Source: Microbacterium sp. SSM24
GTDB lineage: Bacteria > Actinomycetota > Actinomycetes > Actinomycetales > Microbacteriaceae
Assembly: GCF_025989145.1 (NCBI RefSeq)
Contig: NZ_JAPDNQ010000001.1
Location: forward strand, 496,001-560,000
Length of the DNA: 64,000 bases
Direction of reading: 5' to 3'
The notes under the pieces are model-generated. The model searched no databases, was not told where the DNA came from, and saw only the letters and a list, made by a program, of their open reading frames with translations. This document shows positions 24,729-35,381 of this stretch, one piece after another; the stretch's first letter is position 1; every line of letters begins with the position of its first letter. A program made the position numbers and the translations under genes.

Positions 24729-26015
24729 TTACTTGTTGAGGATGTCCTCGATCTGCTGGTCGAGCTCGTCGGCCACGGTCTGGACGTCCTCACCCTGAGC
24801 GATGCGCACGAGCGCGTCGGGGATGATCTGAGCCGCCTCGACCTCGCCCCAGTTCGGGCTGGCCGGGGTGAACTTCGAGTTCGCCAGCGCCTCGGCCTGA
24901 GCCTTGGCCGAGTCGGTGTCGGGCAGAGCCGACGCGGCCGACTTGATGCCGGGGACCAGACCCTGAGCGGCCAGGAGCTCCTGGTAGCCCGACGAGAGCA
25001 TGATCTCGAGCGCGGCCTTGGCCTTGCCCGGTGCGTCGCTCTTGTAGGCGACGGCGACGTTCGAGCCACCGGCGAAGATCGGGGCGGTCTCGCCCTCTTC
25101 GAGGCCGGGGAGGGCGAACGCGCCGAGGTCCTTGGCGTAGGTGTCGGGGCATCCGTTGGAGACCTCTTCACCGGCGGCCTCGTCACCCCACGGCCATGCG
25201 CCGGTCAGGTTGCCCTCGGCCCACGCCGGAGTCGACAGGAAGCCGACCTCGCCCGCGCAGAACGCGATGTTTCCGAGGCGCTCGTTGCCGTCGACAGGGG
25301 CGACGGTGGCGTTCTCGTAGACGTCCTGCAGCATCTCGAGACCCTTGACGCTCTCGGCGCTGCCGAACTGCGCGTCCCACGTGTCGCCGTCCTGCACGGC
25401 GATCTCGCCGCCGTTGGCCCACACGTAGGGAAGGGCGTTGTACCAGTCGCGGCCCGGTGCGTAGATGCCCGAGACGGTCGCGGTGGTCAGGTCCGTGCCC
25501 AGCGCGACGTAGTCCTCGAGGGTCGTCGGGAGCGTGTCGCCCACGATCTGCGGCGTGTAGAACACGACGCGGCCACCGGCGTAGTACGGCGCGGCCCACA
25601 GCGAGCCGTCGTACGTGCCGGCCTCGACGAGACCGGGAAGCAGGTCATCGCCGCCGAGCTGCTCCTGGATGTCGGAGATGTCGAGGAACAGGCCCTTGTC
25701 GGCGAAGCCGATGGCCTGCGTGTTGCCCACCTCGACGACGTCCGGTGCGTCGTTCGACGACAGCGCTGCCTCGTAGGTGTCGGAGACATCCGCCCAGGTC
25801 TTCTCCTCGATGGTGAGGGTCCAGCCGTCGTTCTCCTCCTCGAAGGTCTCCTTGAGGTAGTCGCGGGCCGTCTGCGGCGTGTCGGCGCCGACCAGCCACA
25901 CGGTCAGGTCGCCGGTCGCGGGCTCGCTGGGGGCTGCTTCGCCGCCGCCTGCACATCCGGCCAGAACGACAGCCGAAGCGCCGACGAGCGCGAGGGCTCC
26001 GAGCTTCTTGTTCAT
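24729..26015 (-). CDS. sugar ABC transporter substrate-binding lipoprotein
   Basis: A 428-residue CUT1 solute-binding protein. The lipobox is VLAGCAG, so the mature protein is lipid-anchored. Typical segments: LTVWLVGAD, APDVVEVGNTQAIGFADKG, PYYAGGRVVFYTPQ, GWGxx-like PSPNWGEVEAAQI near the C-terminus. Operon context with a GlcNAc kinase and nagB suggests an amino sugar or chito-oligosaccharide ligand. AAAGGAAG precedes ATG 26015; the longer in-frame start has no such site. Confidence 0.88.
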   Translation of the reverse strand: MNKKLGALALVGASAVVLAGCAGGGEAAPSEPATGDLTVWLVGADTPQTARDYLKETFEEENDGWTLTIEEKTWADVSDTYEAALSSNDAPDVVEVGNTQAIGFADKGLFLDISDIQEQLGGDDLLPGLVEAGTYDGSLWAAPYYAGGRVVFYTPQIVGDTLPTTLEDYVALGTDLTTATVSGIYAPGRDWYNALPYVWANGGEIAVQDGDTWDAQFGSAESVKGLEMLQDVYENATVAPVDGNERLGNIAFCAGEVGFLSTPAWAEGNLTGAWPWGDEAAGEEVSNGCPDTYAKDLGAFALPGLEEGETAPIFAGGSNVAVAYKSDAPGKAKAALEIMLSSGYQELLAAQGLVPGIKSAASALPDTDSAKAQAEALANSKFTPASPNWGEVEAAQIIPDALVRIAQGEDVQTVADELDQQIEDILNK

Positions 26016-26088
26016 GGTGTCTTCCTTTGGTTTCTCTTGGTGGTTTGGGTGGGCCGGGTGACCCATCCGGGGGGAATGGGGTGCGTTG

Positions 26089-27288
26089 TCACGACACCCC
26101 GAGTTGTCCCGACAGGACCATGACGGCGGCGCCGCGCAGGACGATGTCCTGGCCTTGCTCCGTCATCCGCACGCGCACGCTGTCGTGGAACTGCGCCAGC
26201 GTCCGAGCGCGGAGGGTCTCGACGGTCGCTTCCGCGAGAGGTCCGTCGAGAAGTTCGGTGGGGCCGGAGAGCACGATCTCCGACAGGTCGAGGGCTCCCA
26301 CGACGGGGGCCAGGGCGATTCCCAGCCGCTCCCCCGCATCGCGCAGGATGCCGTCACGGTCGGACGGGGCGGATGCTTCGCTCAGCCGCTGCGACAGCGA
26401 CGGCACGGAGAGCCAGGCCTCGAGGCATCCGACCTTTCCGCAGACGCAGACCGGGCCGCCGTCGGTGCCGACGGTGACGTGTCCGATCTCGCCCGCGGCG
26501 AAGCGGCTGCCGCGCATCGGCTGCCCGGCGGCGAGGAGGCCGGAGCCGACACCGCGACCGACCTTCACGAGGAGGACGTCATCGCCCGCGCCGCCGAAGG
26601 TGTACTCGGCGAGCACGGCGGCGTTGGCGTCGTTGGCGACGAGCACGGGAAGGCCGAGTGCGCTCTGCAGCGCTCCCTCGAGGTCGAACCCGGCCCAGCC
26701 GAAGTTGGGGGCGGTGAGGATGACACCGCGGTCGTCGACGACGCCGGGCGTGCCGACGCCGATTCCGAGGACGGGGGCGTGGGAGTCCGCGACGAGCACG
26801 CGGGCGAGCTCGACGACCGTGGCCACGACGTCGTCGGCCGCAGGGAGCTCCACTTCGCGGCGTGCGACGATGTCGCCGTCGAGGGTGAGCACCGCACCGA
26901 TGAAGGATTCGCTGCCGGACAGATCGATGCCGACGATGCGGTGGCCGGCGCGATCGAGGTCGACGAGCATCGCGGGCTTGCCCGGGCCGGATGCCTCGCG
27001 CACGCCGATCTCGGCGACGAAGCCGTCGGCGATGAGCTCGGCGACGAGGTCGCTGATCGTGACGCGGGTGAGTCCGGTCTCGCGGGAGAGATCGGCGCGG
27101 CTCATCGCGCCCTGGTGGAACAGCGTCTGCAGCACGAGCGAGCGGTTGTGACCGCGCGCATGCTCGGGCAGCACCTTGGCGCCCTGGCGCAGCGTGCGCC
27201 CGGGACCGAAGCCACGGCCGGGGCCGGTTCCTGAAGGGTGCGGCGACTCGAGGGTGGAAGAGCCGCGCTGCACTTCCGATGCAGACAT
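26089..27288 (-). CDS. ROK-family transcriptional repressor
   Basis: A 399-residue regulator. The N-terminal winged helix spans about residues 42-105 (NRSLVLQTLFHQGAMSRADLSRETGLTRVTISDLV). The C-terminal ROK sugar-kinase-like domain keeps the zinc motif CVCGKVGCLEAW and ANDANAAVLAEY. NagC/Mlc-type members release DNA on binding a sugar or sugar phosphate. It heads the amino-sugar operon and a palindrome touches its start codon, so autorepression is likely. The first 40 residues are a low-complexity basic extension. Confidence 0.9.
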   Translation of the reverse strand: MSASEVQRGSSTLESPHPSGTGPGRGFGPGRTLRQGAKVLPEHARGHNRSLVLQTLFHQGAMSRADLSRETGLTRVTISDLVAELIADGFVAEIGVREASGPGKPAMLVDLDRAGHRIVGIDLSGSESFIGAVLTLDGDIVARREVELPAADDVVATVVELARVLVADSHAPVLGIGVGTPGVVDDRGVILTAPNFGWAGFDLEGALQSALGLPVLVANDANAAVLAEYTFGGAGDDVLLVKVGRGVGSGLLAAGQPMRGSRFAAGEIGHVTVGTDGGPVCVCGKVGCLEAWLSVPSLSQRLSEASAPSDRDGILRDAGERLGIALAPVVGALDLSEIVLSGPTELLDGPLAEATVETLRARTLAQFHDSVRVRMTEQGQDIVLRGAAVMVLSGQLGVS

Positions 27289-27315
27289 GTTTGTTAGTAG
27301 ACCTTACGAACAAAC
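27289..27315 (-). promoter_or_regulatory. palindromic operator abutting the ROK repressor start
   Basis: GTTTGTTAGTA (27289-27299), spacer GACCT, TACGAACAAAC (27305-27315): ten of eleven positions are complementary. On the minus strand the site ends exactly at the ATG (27288). A -10-like TACTAA lies inside it, five bases before the start, so the repressor would cover its own promoter and start site. A related half site precedes the hexosaminidase gene. Confidence 0.7.
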
Positions 27316-27436
27316 ACGACGCAACCTTTCCGAGGTATTTGAACGGCGTATTTACAAAACCGTTACATTCCGTGACGTCGTAGTGATCCAGGCCCTCCCC
27401 GCCGCGGTTCAGGATGCGTTCGCCTACAGTGGGACG

Positions 27437-27919
27437 ATGCGCACGACTGACCTCTCCCGCCGTTTCGCAGCCATCGTCATCGCCGTCGGAGCCCTCGCGG
27501 GCCTGACCGCCTGCACCGGCGCGCCCGCCCCGTCGAACTCGTCGGCGTCCACCGACGGCGGTTCCGGCGACGGCGGTTCCGGCGACGGTCAGACGACCGA
27601 AGAGGCCTGTCAGCTCGTCAGCGACACGATCACTTCCGCCACCGACGAGTTCGAGCAGGCGACCGATGAGGACGCGACCGTGGCAGCGGAGGCGTTCCAC
27701 GCCGCCGCCCAGAGCATCGCCGATGCGAGCAGCCAGGTGACCAACGAAGAGGTGGCGGCGCTCCTCCCCTCCCTGCAGGAGCTCTTCGAGAACGTCGCCG
27801 ACCTCCTGCCCGCCATCATCGAGGGCGACACGTCGAAGTCGGAGGAGTTCGCCCAGGTGGGCACCGACCTCCAGACGACCATGCAGGAGTTCCAGGAGCT
27901 CTGCGCCCCCGCCGAGTGA
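27437..27919 (+). CDS. small secreted lipoprotein of unknown function
   Basis: Encodes 160 residues. The signal peptide ends in lipobox LTACTG. A Ser/Gly/Asp-rich linker (about residues 33-52, two GGSGDGG-like units) precedes an acidic helical domain with two cysteines (EEACQLV and QELCAPAE) that could form a disulfide. TACAGT, a -10-like hexamer, lies eight bases before ATG 27437 (leaderless). It is divergent from the ROK operon. I do not recognise the family. Confidence 0.7.
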   Translation: MRTTDLSRRFAAIVIAVGALAGLTACTGAPAPSNSSASTDGGSGDGGSGDGQTTEEACQLVSDTITSATDEFEQATDEDATVAAEAFHAAAQSIADASSQVTNEEVAALLPSLQELFENVADLLPAIIEGDTSKSEEFAQVGTDLQTTMQEFQELCAPAE

Positions 27920-28023
27920 CAGCGCTCCCTGTGAGTCGACCGGCGGAATGAGGCCGCTGCCGAGCTTCGCCGCGGCGTCCTTTACCATTGGTGAAGAGTT
28001 GCTCACAACCGGGGGGTGAAACA

Positions 28024-29460
28024 GTGACCGATCTCGTGACCGACGAGCGCGTCGACGACGCGCAGCCGAACGCGGGCGGCCCCGACTCCCCCACCTACGC
28101 GTGGGCCGCTGCCGAGCCCCGCCCCCGCAAGAGCCGCAAGGCACTGTGGATCGGTCTCGGTGCCGGTGCGGCAGTGGTCGCGCTGGCAGCATCCTCCCTC
28201 ATCCTCATCGCCCCGGGCACCGCGGTCGCCGGCGTGGGGGTGGGCCTCCTCACGCCGGGCGCCGCGATCGACGCCGTGCAGCAGCGCCTCGCGAGCACGA
28301 CGATCGTTCTCACCGGCGACGGCGGCGACACCGTCGTCACGGGCGCAGACCTCGGCGCCTCCGTCGACGCCGAGGGCATGATCGAGGCCGCGTACGCCGA
28401 CCACCCGCTGTGGAACGTGACCTCATGGTTCCCGGAGTCCGCAGTCGCCGAGGTCTCGATCGACGAAGAGGCAGCCACCTCCGCGCTTCGAGCGGGCGCC
28501 CCGCAGCTCTACACCGACCCCGTCGACGCGACCCTCGTCTTCGACGAGGAGTCCGGCGCATATGTCGCCGAGGCCGCCGAAGAGGGTGCGGGCATCGACG
28601 TCGAGGCCGTGCGTGCAGCCCTGCAGGAAGCGTTCGAGTCGGGGCGGACACGGGTCGAGCTGACGCCTTCGATCGCGCCCGTGCAGGCGACGACCCCGAC
28701 CTACGTCGCCGAGTCCACCGCCGACCAGCTCAACACCATCCTGAAGACCGCGGGCTTCTACGTCGGCGACGAGCGCGTCGTGCCCGTCTCTGCTGCCGTC
28801 GCCCGGTCATGGCTCACGGTGAGCCCCGCCGGCGACGGGACGTTCGAGATCAGCGCCGACGAAGCGGCCATCGAGAAGCTCCTTCCCGGCCTCGCCGCGA
28901 AGGTCGACCGCGCACCGGTCAACGCCCGCGTCGTGACCGACTCGGACGGCGAGGTGCTCCAGGAGCTCGCCCCCGGCGTGACCGGCCGTGTGCTCGGCGA
29001 CACCAGCGACGTCGCGAGCGAGTACGCAGCCCAGCTCGCGACGGGCAGCGCGCGCTACGAGCTTCCGGTCGAGGTCACCGAGTTCGACACGGCGGCGCTG
29101 GCTCGCCGCGTCGAGGTCGATCTCGGCACGCAGACGCTCTACATGTTCGAGAACGAGAAGGTCGTGCGCTCGTTCCCGATCTCGTCGGGCCTGTCCACGA
29201 CACCGACGACGCAGGGGCACTTCCGGGTGTTCGCCTTCGTGCGGATCCAGGACATGGGCTGCTTCCCCGGCGCGGAGTACTGCACGGCCGACATCCCGTG
29301 GGTGGCCTACTTCAACGGCGACCAGGCGTTCCACGGGGCGTACTGGCACAACAACTTCGGCAACCCGATGAGCCACGGCTGCGTGAACATGCCGATCAGC
29401 ACCGCGAAGGCCCTGTACGACTGGCTCGCCGTCGGCACCGAAGTGTGGATCCACGCCTGA
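28024..29460 (+). CDS. L,D-transpeptidase with peptidoglycan-binding domains
   Basis: A 478-residue cell-wall enzyme. A cytoplasmic N-terminus of about 40 residues precedes one membrane span (about 41-62). Two putative peptidoglycan-binding (PG_binding_4-like) regions occupy about 70-340. The C-terminal YkuD domain (about 358-478) contains the catalytic HG...SHGCVNM motif (HGAYWHNNFGNPMSHGCVNMP). It forms 3-3 crosslinks or attaches groups to peptidoglycan. The GTG at 28024 is chosen for the upstream G-rich ribosome binding site; an in-frame GTG at 27988 is the alternative. Confidence 0.9.
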   Translation: MTDLVTDERVDDAQPNAGGPDSPTYAWAAAEPRPRKSRKALWIGLGAGAAVVALAASSLILIAPGTAVAGVGVGLLTPGAAIDAVQQRLASTTIVLTGDGGDTVVTGADLGASVDAEGMIEAAYADHPLWNVTSWFPESAVAEVSIDEEAATSALRAGAPQLYTDPVDATLVFDEESGAYVAEAAEEGAGIDVEAVRAALQEAFESGRTRVELTPSIAPVQATTPTYVAESTADQLNTILKTAGFYVGDERVVPVSAAVARSWLTVSPAGDGTFEISADEAAIEKLLPGLAAKVDRAPVNARVVTDSDGEVLQELAPGVTGRVLGDTSDVASEYAAQLATGSARYELPVEVTEFDTAALARRVEVDLGTQTLYMFENEKVVRSFPISSGLSTTPTTQGHFRVFAFVRIQDMGCFPGAEYCTADIPWVAYFNGDQAFHGAYWHNNFGNPMSHGCVNMPISTAKALYDWLAVGTEVWIHA

Positions 29461-29487
29461 CCTGATCGGCCCGACCGTCACTCGGCC

Positions 29488-29505
29488 GGCGTGTCTTGGC
29501 GACTC
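29488..29505. repeat. solitary family A right arm
   Basis: GGCGTGTCTTGGCGACTC matches the family A right arm exactly over 18 nt, but no left arm lies 39 bases upstream. It appears to be a remnant or a single-arm form, in the gap between the L,D-transpeptidase and icd. Confidence 0.85.
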
Positions 29506-29542
29506 TGCGGCGGGGGTCGGATGCCGCTTCCCGCGCGCACGG

Positions 29543-29575
29543 CGAAGCCCCCGGCCAGGGCGGCCGAGGGCTTCG
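29543..29575. terminator. bidirectional terminator-like hairpin between ldt and icd
   Basis: CGAAGCCC (29543-29550) pairs with GGGCTTCG (29568-29575), with GGCC / GGCC pairing further inside. It lies in the gap between two convergent genes, 14 bases after the icd stop and about 80 bases after the transpeptidase stop. Confidence 0.65.
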
Positions 29576-29588
29576 TTCCGGTCGGGTC

Positions 29589-31808
<2,220 letters not shown>

Positions 31809-31859
31809 CGGTTTCGTCCTTCTTTCGGGGATGTCTCCAGCGTATCGCAAGGGCAAAAC

Positions 31860-31877
31860 TATCTTGACATCGAGATA
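31860..31877 (-). promoter_or_regulatory. 18-bp palindrome upstream of icd, shared with sucC
   Basis: TATCTTGACATCGAGATA reads as an imperfect palindrome (minus strand TATCTCGATGTCAAGATA). It lies 52 bases before the icd start. The sucC leader carries the near-identical site at 47818-47835, 48 bases before its start. A common regulator of these two TCA-cycle genes is inferred. Confidence 0.65.
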
Positions 31878-31940
31878 TCTCGCCGAGTGAATTCCACGTA
31901 ACGGAGGACACGCGAGAGTGCCGGATGCCGACATCCGGGC

Positions 31941-31946
31941 TAGCCT
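31941..31946 (+). promoter_or_regulatory. -10 element TAGCCT, leaderless GNAT gene
   Basis: TAGCCT ends six bases before ATG 31953, with no ribosome binding site. This spacing decides for the ATG over the in-frame GTG at 31947. Confidence 0.55.
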
Positions 31947-31952
31947 GTGGTT

Positions 31953-32405
31953 ATGGGTGAACTGCGCCTCGTCGAACTCTCCGCCGCGACCATCGTGGCG
32001 GTCAACAACCTTTCGCTGAAGCCGGGTCAGGAACAGTTCCTGGCACCTGTCAGCTATGGCATCGCGGCGACCGTGGTGAACCCGCAGACCACCTGGCAGC
32101 GCGTCGTGCTCGACGGGGACGAGGTCGTCGCCTTCGTCAGCGCCAACTTCGACGACGAGGCACCGGTCGAGCACTTCCAGTCGGTGCTGTGGCGCATCAA
32201 CGTCGATGCCGGCGACCAGGGCCGCGGTGTCGGCCGGTTCGCGGTGGAGCAGCTGATCGAAGAGGCCCGAAACCGCGGGTTCGACCGCGTGGACGTCATC
32301 TACGAAGCAGGCGAGGGCGGTCCCGAGGCGTTCTTCCAGCGGGTGGGCTTCACCCCCGTCGGAGAGACCGAGTACGGTGAAATCATCGCGGAGATCAGAC
32401 TCTGA
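31953..32405 (+). CDS. GNAT-family N-acetyltransferase
   Basis: A 150-residue acetyltransferase. The acetyl-CoA pyrophosphate loop is [22 protein letters not shown] (GRGVG core) and the last strand ends [19 protein letters not shown]. The layout resembles SpeG- or YkkB-like small-molecule acetyltransferases, but the acceptor is unknown. It is divergent from icd. The downstream hairpin at 32461-32518 may terminate it. Confidence 0.83.
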   Translation: MGELRLVELSAATIVAVNNLSLKPGQEQFLAPVSYGIAATVVNPQTTWQRVVLDGDEVVAFVSANFDDEAPVEHFQSVLWRINVDAGDQGRGVGRFAVEQLIEEARNRGFDRVDVIYEAGEGGPEAFFQRVGFTPVGETEYGEIIAEIRL

Positions 32406-32460
32406 CGGAACCATCGCGCTCGATCGAACGCGAACGCGAGGGGCCCGACCATGCTCCTGA

Positions 32461-32518
32461 GACCGGCGGCGGGGTCTCGAGCAACCCCTCCCCCTTCGAG
32501 ACCCCGTCGCCTTCGGTC
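32461..32518 (+). terminator. long hairpin downstream of the GNAT gene
   Basis: GGCGGCGGGGTCTCGA (32465-32480) pairs with TCGAGACCCCGTCGCC (32496-32511), one mismatch, 15-nt loop. GACCG (32461-32465) and CGGTC (32514-32518) extend it outward. It begins 55 bases after the GNAT stop. The overall 58-nt span equals that of the family A elements, though the arm sequence is unrelated. Confidence 0.55.
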
Positions 32519-32568
32519 GTCGTCACCGTCGGACGTCGCGGCGTCGCGGCGCCACTAGGGTGAACGGC

Positions 32569-33495
32569 GTGGCCGGCATCCCCTCTTCGCGCGTGATCGC
32601 CATCGATGCGGGGCAGACCGGCATCAAGGTGCGCGTGACCGGCGGTGACCGCACGCGCGACGAGGTCCTGCCCGGCATCCTCACCCACGAACCGCTGCTC
32701 CCTCAGCTCGCGGCGCTCGTGCGCGCCGTGCTCGACCGCACCGACGCCCCCGAGCTCACGGTGACCGCGGGGGTTTCCGGACTGACGGGAAACGAGGCGG
32801 ATGCCGCGTCCCTCCTGGCCCGCATCGGTGATGCTCGCGTGCGCGACGTCCGTCTCGCGCACGACTCCACGACCTCGTTCCTCGGCGCGCTCGGGCTCGG
32901 CGCCGGCGCGGTCGTCGCGTCCGGCACCGGCGTCGTCACGCTCGCCGTCGGGACGTCGCAGGTCGCGCGGGTGGACGGATGGGGCCACATCATGGGAGAC
33001 GCGGGGAGCGGTTACTGGATCGGCCGCGAAGCACTCGATGCTGCGATGCGCGCCTACGACGGACGCGGACCCCGCACCGCACTGCGCGAGGTCGCCGAGG
33101 CGCGGTGGCCGGACCTGAGCAGCGCGTACATCGATCTCCAGGCCTCGGCAGATCGGGTGTCGACGGTGGCGTCCTTCGCCGCGGACGTGGCGCGTCTGGC
33201 GGATGCCGGCGACCCCGTCTCGCTGGCCATCAGCAGTCGCGCGGGTGTCGAACTGGCGCTCAGCGTCGAGACGGCTCTGCGCCGCGTCGGAGCGACCGCG
33301 GCGGACGTGTGCGCGATCGGCGGCGTGCTTCGCTCTGCGGCCGTGCGCGAGTCGTTCACCCACCGCGTGTCCGCACGACTCCCCCACGCACGGATCGTCG
33401 AGCCGCGCGGTGCCGGCATCGACGGCGCCGTCGCCCTCGCGGAGCTCCCGCCGCAGCATCCGCTCGCCGCCGACGTCTCGATCGCGCAGGCGTAG
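32569..33495 (+). CDS. BadF/BadG/BcrA/BcrD ATPase-family sugar kinase
   Basis: A 308-residue ASKHA-fold protein resembling N-acetylglucosamine kinase NAGK. Nucleotide motifs: AIDAGQTGIKV (phosphate 1), VVASGTGVVTLAV (phosphate 2), WGHIMGDAGSGYWIGREAL and CAIGGVLRS (adenosine). GTG 32569 is preferred because TAGGGT lies seven bases upstream (leaderless); GTG 32560 is possible. Substrate likely GlcNAc or a related sugar; it would duplicate the ROK kinase of the amino-sugar operon. Confidence 0.78.
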   Translation: MAGIPSSRVIAIDAGQTGIKVRVTGGDRTRDEVLPGILTHEPLLPQLAALVRAVLDRTDAPELTVTAGVSGLTGNEADAASLLARIGDARVRDVRLAHDSTTSFLGALGLGAGAVVASGTGVVTLAVGTSQVARVDGWGHIMGDAGSGYWIGREALDAAMRAYDGRGPRTALREVAEARWPDLSSAYIDLQASADRVSTVASFAADVARLADAGDPVSLAISSRAGVELALSVETALRRVGATAADVCAIGGVLRSAAVRESFTHRVSARLPHARIVEPRGAGIDGAVALAELPPQHPLAADVSIAQA

Positions 33496-33516
33496 CGCGA
33501 ACACGCCGGGAACGAC

Positions 33517-33558
33517 GGATGCCCCGTCCCGCGCGCGTGTGCGCGGGACGGGGCATCC
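33517..33558. terminator. strong bidirectional terminator
   Basis: GGATGCCCCGTCCCGCGC pairs with GCGCGGGACGGGGCATCC, 18 bp without mismatch and a 6-nt loop. It lies between the convergent sugar-kinase gene and the ABC exporter operon, 21 and 5 bases from their stops. Confidence 0.8.
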
Positions 33559-33563
33559 GGAGC

Positions 33564-35381
33564 TCAGACGAGCGACTCGCGCCAGGCCGCGTGCAGCTTT
33601 GCGAAGCGCCCGTCGCCGCCGATGAGCACGTCGGGGGCGTCGTCCTCGATGATGCGGCCGTGCTCCATGACGAGCACCCGGTCGGCGATCGCGACCGTCG
33701 ACAGGCGGTGCGCGATGATGATCGCCGTGCGGTCGGCCAGCAGCGTCTGCAGGGCGTCCTGGATCTGGCGCTCCGACGGGATGTCGAGCGAGGCCGTCGC
33801 CTCGTCGAGGATCAGCACCGCCGGGTCGGCGAGGAAGGCGCGCGCGAACGAGATCAGCTGGCGCTGACCCGCCGAGACGCGACCGCCGCGCTTGTTGACG
33901 TCGGTGGCGTAGCCGTCGGGGAGGCGCTCGATGAAGGCATCCGCCCCCACCGCCCGTGCCGCCGCGCGGATCTCGTCCATCGTCGCGTCGGGCTTGCCGA
34001 GTGCGATGTTGTCGGCGACCGTTCCGCTGAACAGGTAGGCCTCCTGCGTGACCATGACGATCGCGCGACGGAGGTCCTTCGGGTGCAGCGAGCGCAGATC
34101 CACGCCGTCGAGCGTGACGCGACCGGCGGTCGGGTCGTAGAACCGCGACACCAGCTTCGCGAGCGTCGACTTGCCGGCGCCCGTCGTGCCGACGAGCGCG
34201 ACCGTCTGTCCGGCAGGGATGTCGAGCGAGAAGTCCGGCAGGATGACGCGGTCCTTCGAGTAGCCGAAGAGCACGTCGTCGAACGTCACGTGACCGCGCG
34301 CGTTCCACAGGTCGACGGGCTTCACCGGATCGGGAACCGTGGGCTCCTCCTCCAGCACGCCCGACACCTTCTCGAGCGCCGCCGTCGCGGACTGGTACGA
34401 GTTCAGGAAGAACGCGACCTCCTGCAGCGGCGAGAAGAAGTTGCGCACATAGAGCACCGCGGCGATGAGGGTACCGATAAGGATCGAGCCGTCGATGACA
34501 CGGATGCCGCCCCACAGCAGCACGAGCGCCACGGTGATCGACGCCACGACCATGAGCCCCGGCTCGAACGTGCCGAACAGCTGGATCGAGCGCATGTTCA
34601 CGTCGCGGTAGTCGCTGGCGAGCTCGCCGAACTCGTCGTCGTTGCGCTTCTCCTTGCGGAACGCCTTCACCGCCCGGATGCCGGTCATGGTCTCGACGAA
34701 CTTGACGATGACCTTCGCGCTGACGACGCGCGACTCGCGGTACACGACCTGCGAGCGCGTATAGAACCAGCGCATCAGGAGGAACAGCGGGATGCCCATC
34801 ACGGCGAGGATCACGCCGGACTGCCAGTCGATCAGCAGCAGCGCGATGAGCGTGAACCCGCCGTAGAGGATGCCGGACACGAGCTCGTTGAGACCGCCGT
34901 CGAGCAGCTCGCGGATCGAGTCGAGGTCACTGGTCTGACGCGAGATGATCCGGCCCGACGTGTACGACTCGTGGAACTCCAGGCTCAGGCGCTGCGTGTG
35001 CAGGAAGATGCGCTTGCGCAGATCGAGCATGATCGCCTGCGTCAGGCGCGCGGCGACGACGACGTACCACCCGATGAGGGCGGCGCCGGCGAACCCCGTG
35101 ACGAGGTACACCACGACGACGCCGATCGTCGGCAGCCAGTTCATCTCGTCGACGGCAGCCGGCAGCGCGTTGTCGATGCCGAATGCGATCAGCGCCGGGC
35201 CGAGCACCCGGAACGCCGTCGAGACGACCAGCACGATCCCGGCGAGCCACAGCTGGGCGCGCACGGGCGTGACGAGCGAGCCGAGGAGGCGCAGTGAGCG
35301 CTTGCGGATCGCCTTGCTCTCGTCGCGCGTGTAGTCGGAGCGGTCTTCGCCGCTCGTGCCGGTGACGGTCGTGGTGCTCAC
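33564..35381 (-). CDS. ABC exporter half-transporter, canonical-ATPase subunit
   Basis: A 605-residue protein with a six-span exporter domain (about residues 40-335) and a C-terminal nucleotide-binding domain. Walker [10 protein letters not shown], signature VSAGQRQLI (A instead of the usual second G), Walker [12 protein letters not shown] with catalytic Glu, and IIAHRLSTV. Its GTG start follows GGAGG and overlaps the stop of the upstream half-transporter. The pair forms a heterodimer of the BmrCD/TM287-288 kind, where this subunit carries the catalytic glutamate. Confidence 0.9.
   Translation of the reverse strand: MSTTTVTGTSGEDRSDYTRDESKAIRKRSLRLLGSLVTPVRAQLWLAGIVLVVSTAFRVLGPALIAFGIDNALPAAVDEMNWLPTIGVVVVYLVTGFAGAALIGWYVVVAARLTQAIMLDLRKRIFLHTQRLSLEFHESYTSGRIISRQTSDLDSIRELLDGGLNELVSGILYGGFTLIALLLIDWQSGVILAVMGIPLFLLMRWFYTRSQVVYRESRVVSAKVIVKFVETMTGIRAVKAFRKEKRNDDEFGELASDYRDVNMRSIQLFGTFEPGLMVVASITVALVLLWGGIRVIDGSILIGTLIAAVLYVRNFFSPLQEVAFFLNSYQSATAALEKVSGVLEEEPTVPDPVKPVDLWNARGHVTFDDVLFGYSKDRVILPDFSLDIPAGQTVALVGTTGAGKSTLAKLVSRFYDPTAGRVTLDGVDLRSLHPKDLRRAIVMVTQEAYLFSGTVADNIALGKPDATMDEIRAAARAVGADAFIERLPDGYATDVNKRGGRVSAGQRQLISFARAFLADPAVLILDEATASLDIPSERQIQDALQTLLADRTAIIIAHRLSTVAIADRVLVMEHGRIIEDDAPDVLIGGDGRFAKLHAAWRESLV

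Noticed and set aside
31809..32414. In-frame upstream extension of icd by about 200 codons
   Set aside because: Antisense to the GNAT gene; the monomeric IDH N-terminus starts at 31808.
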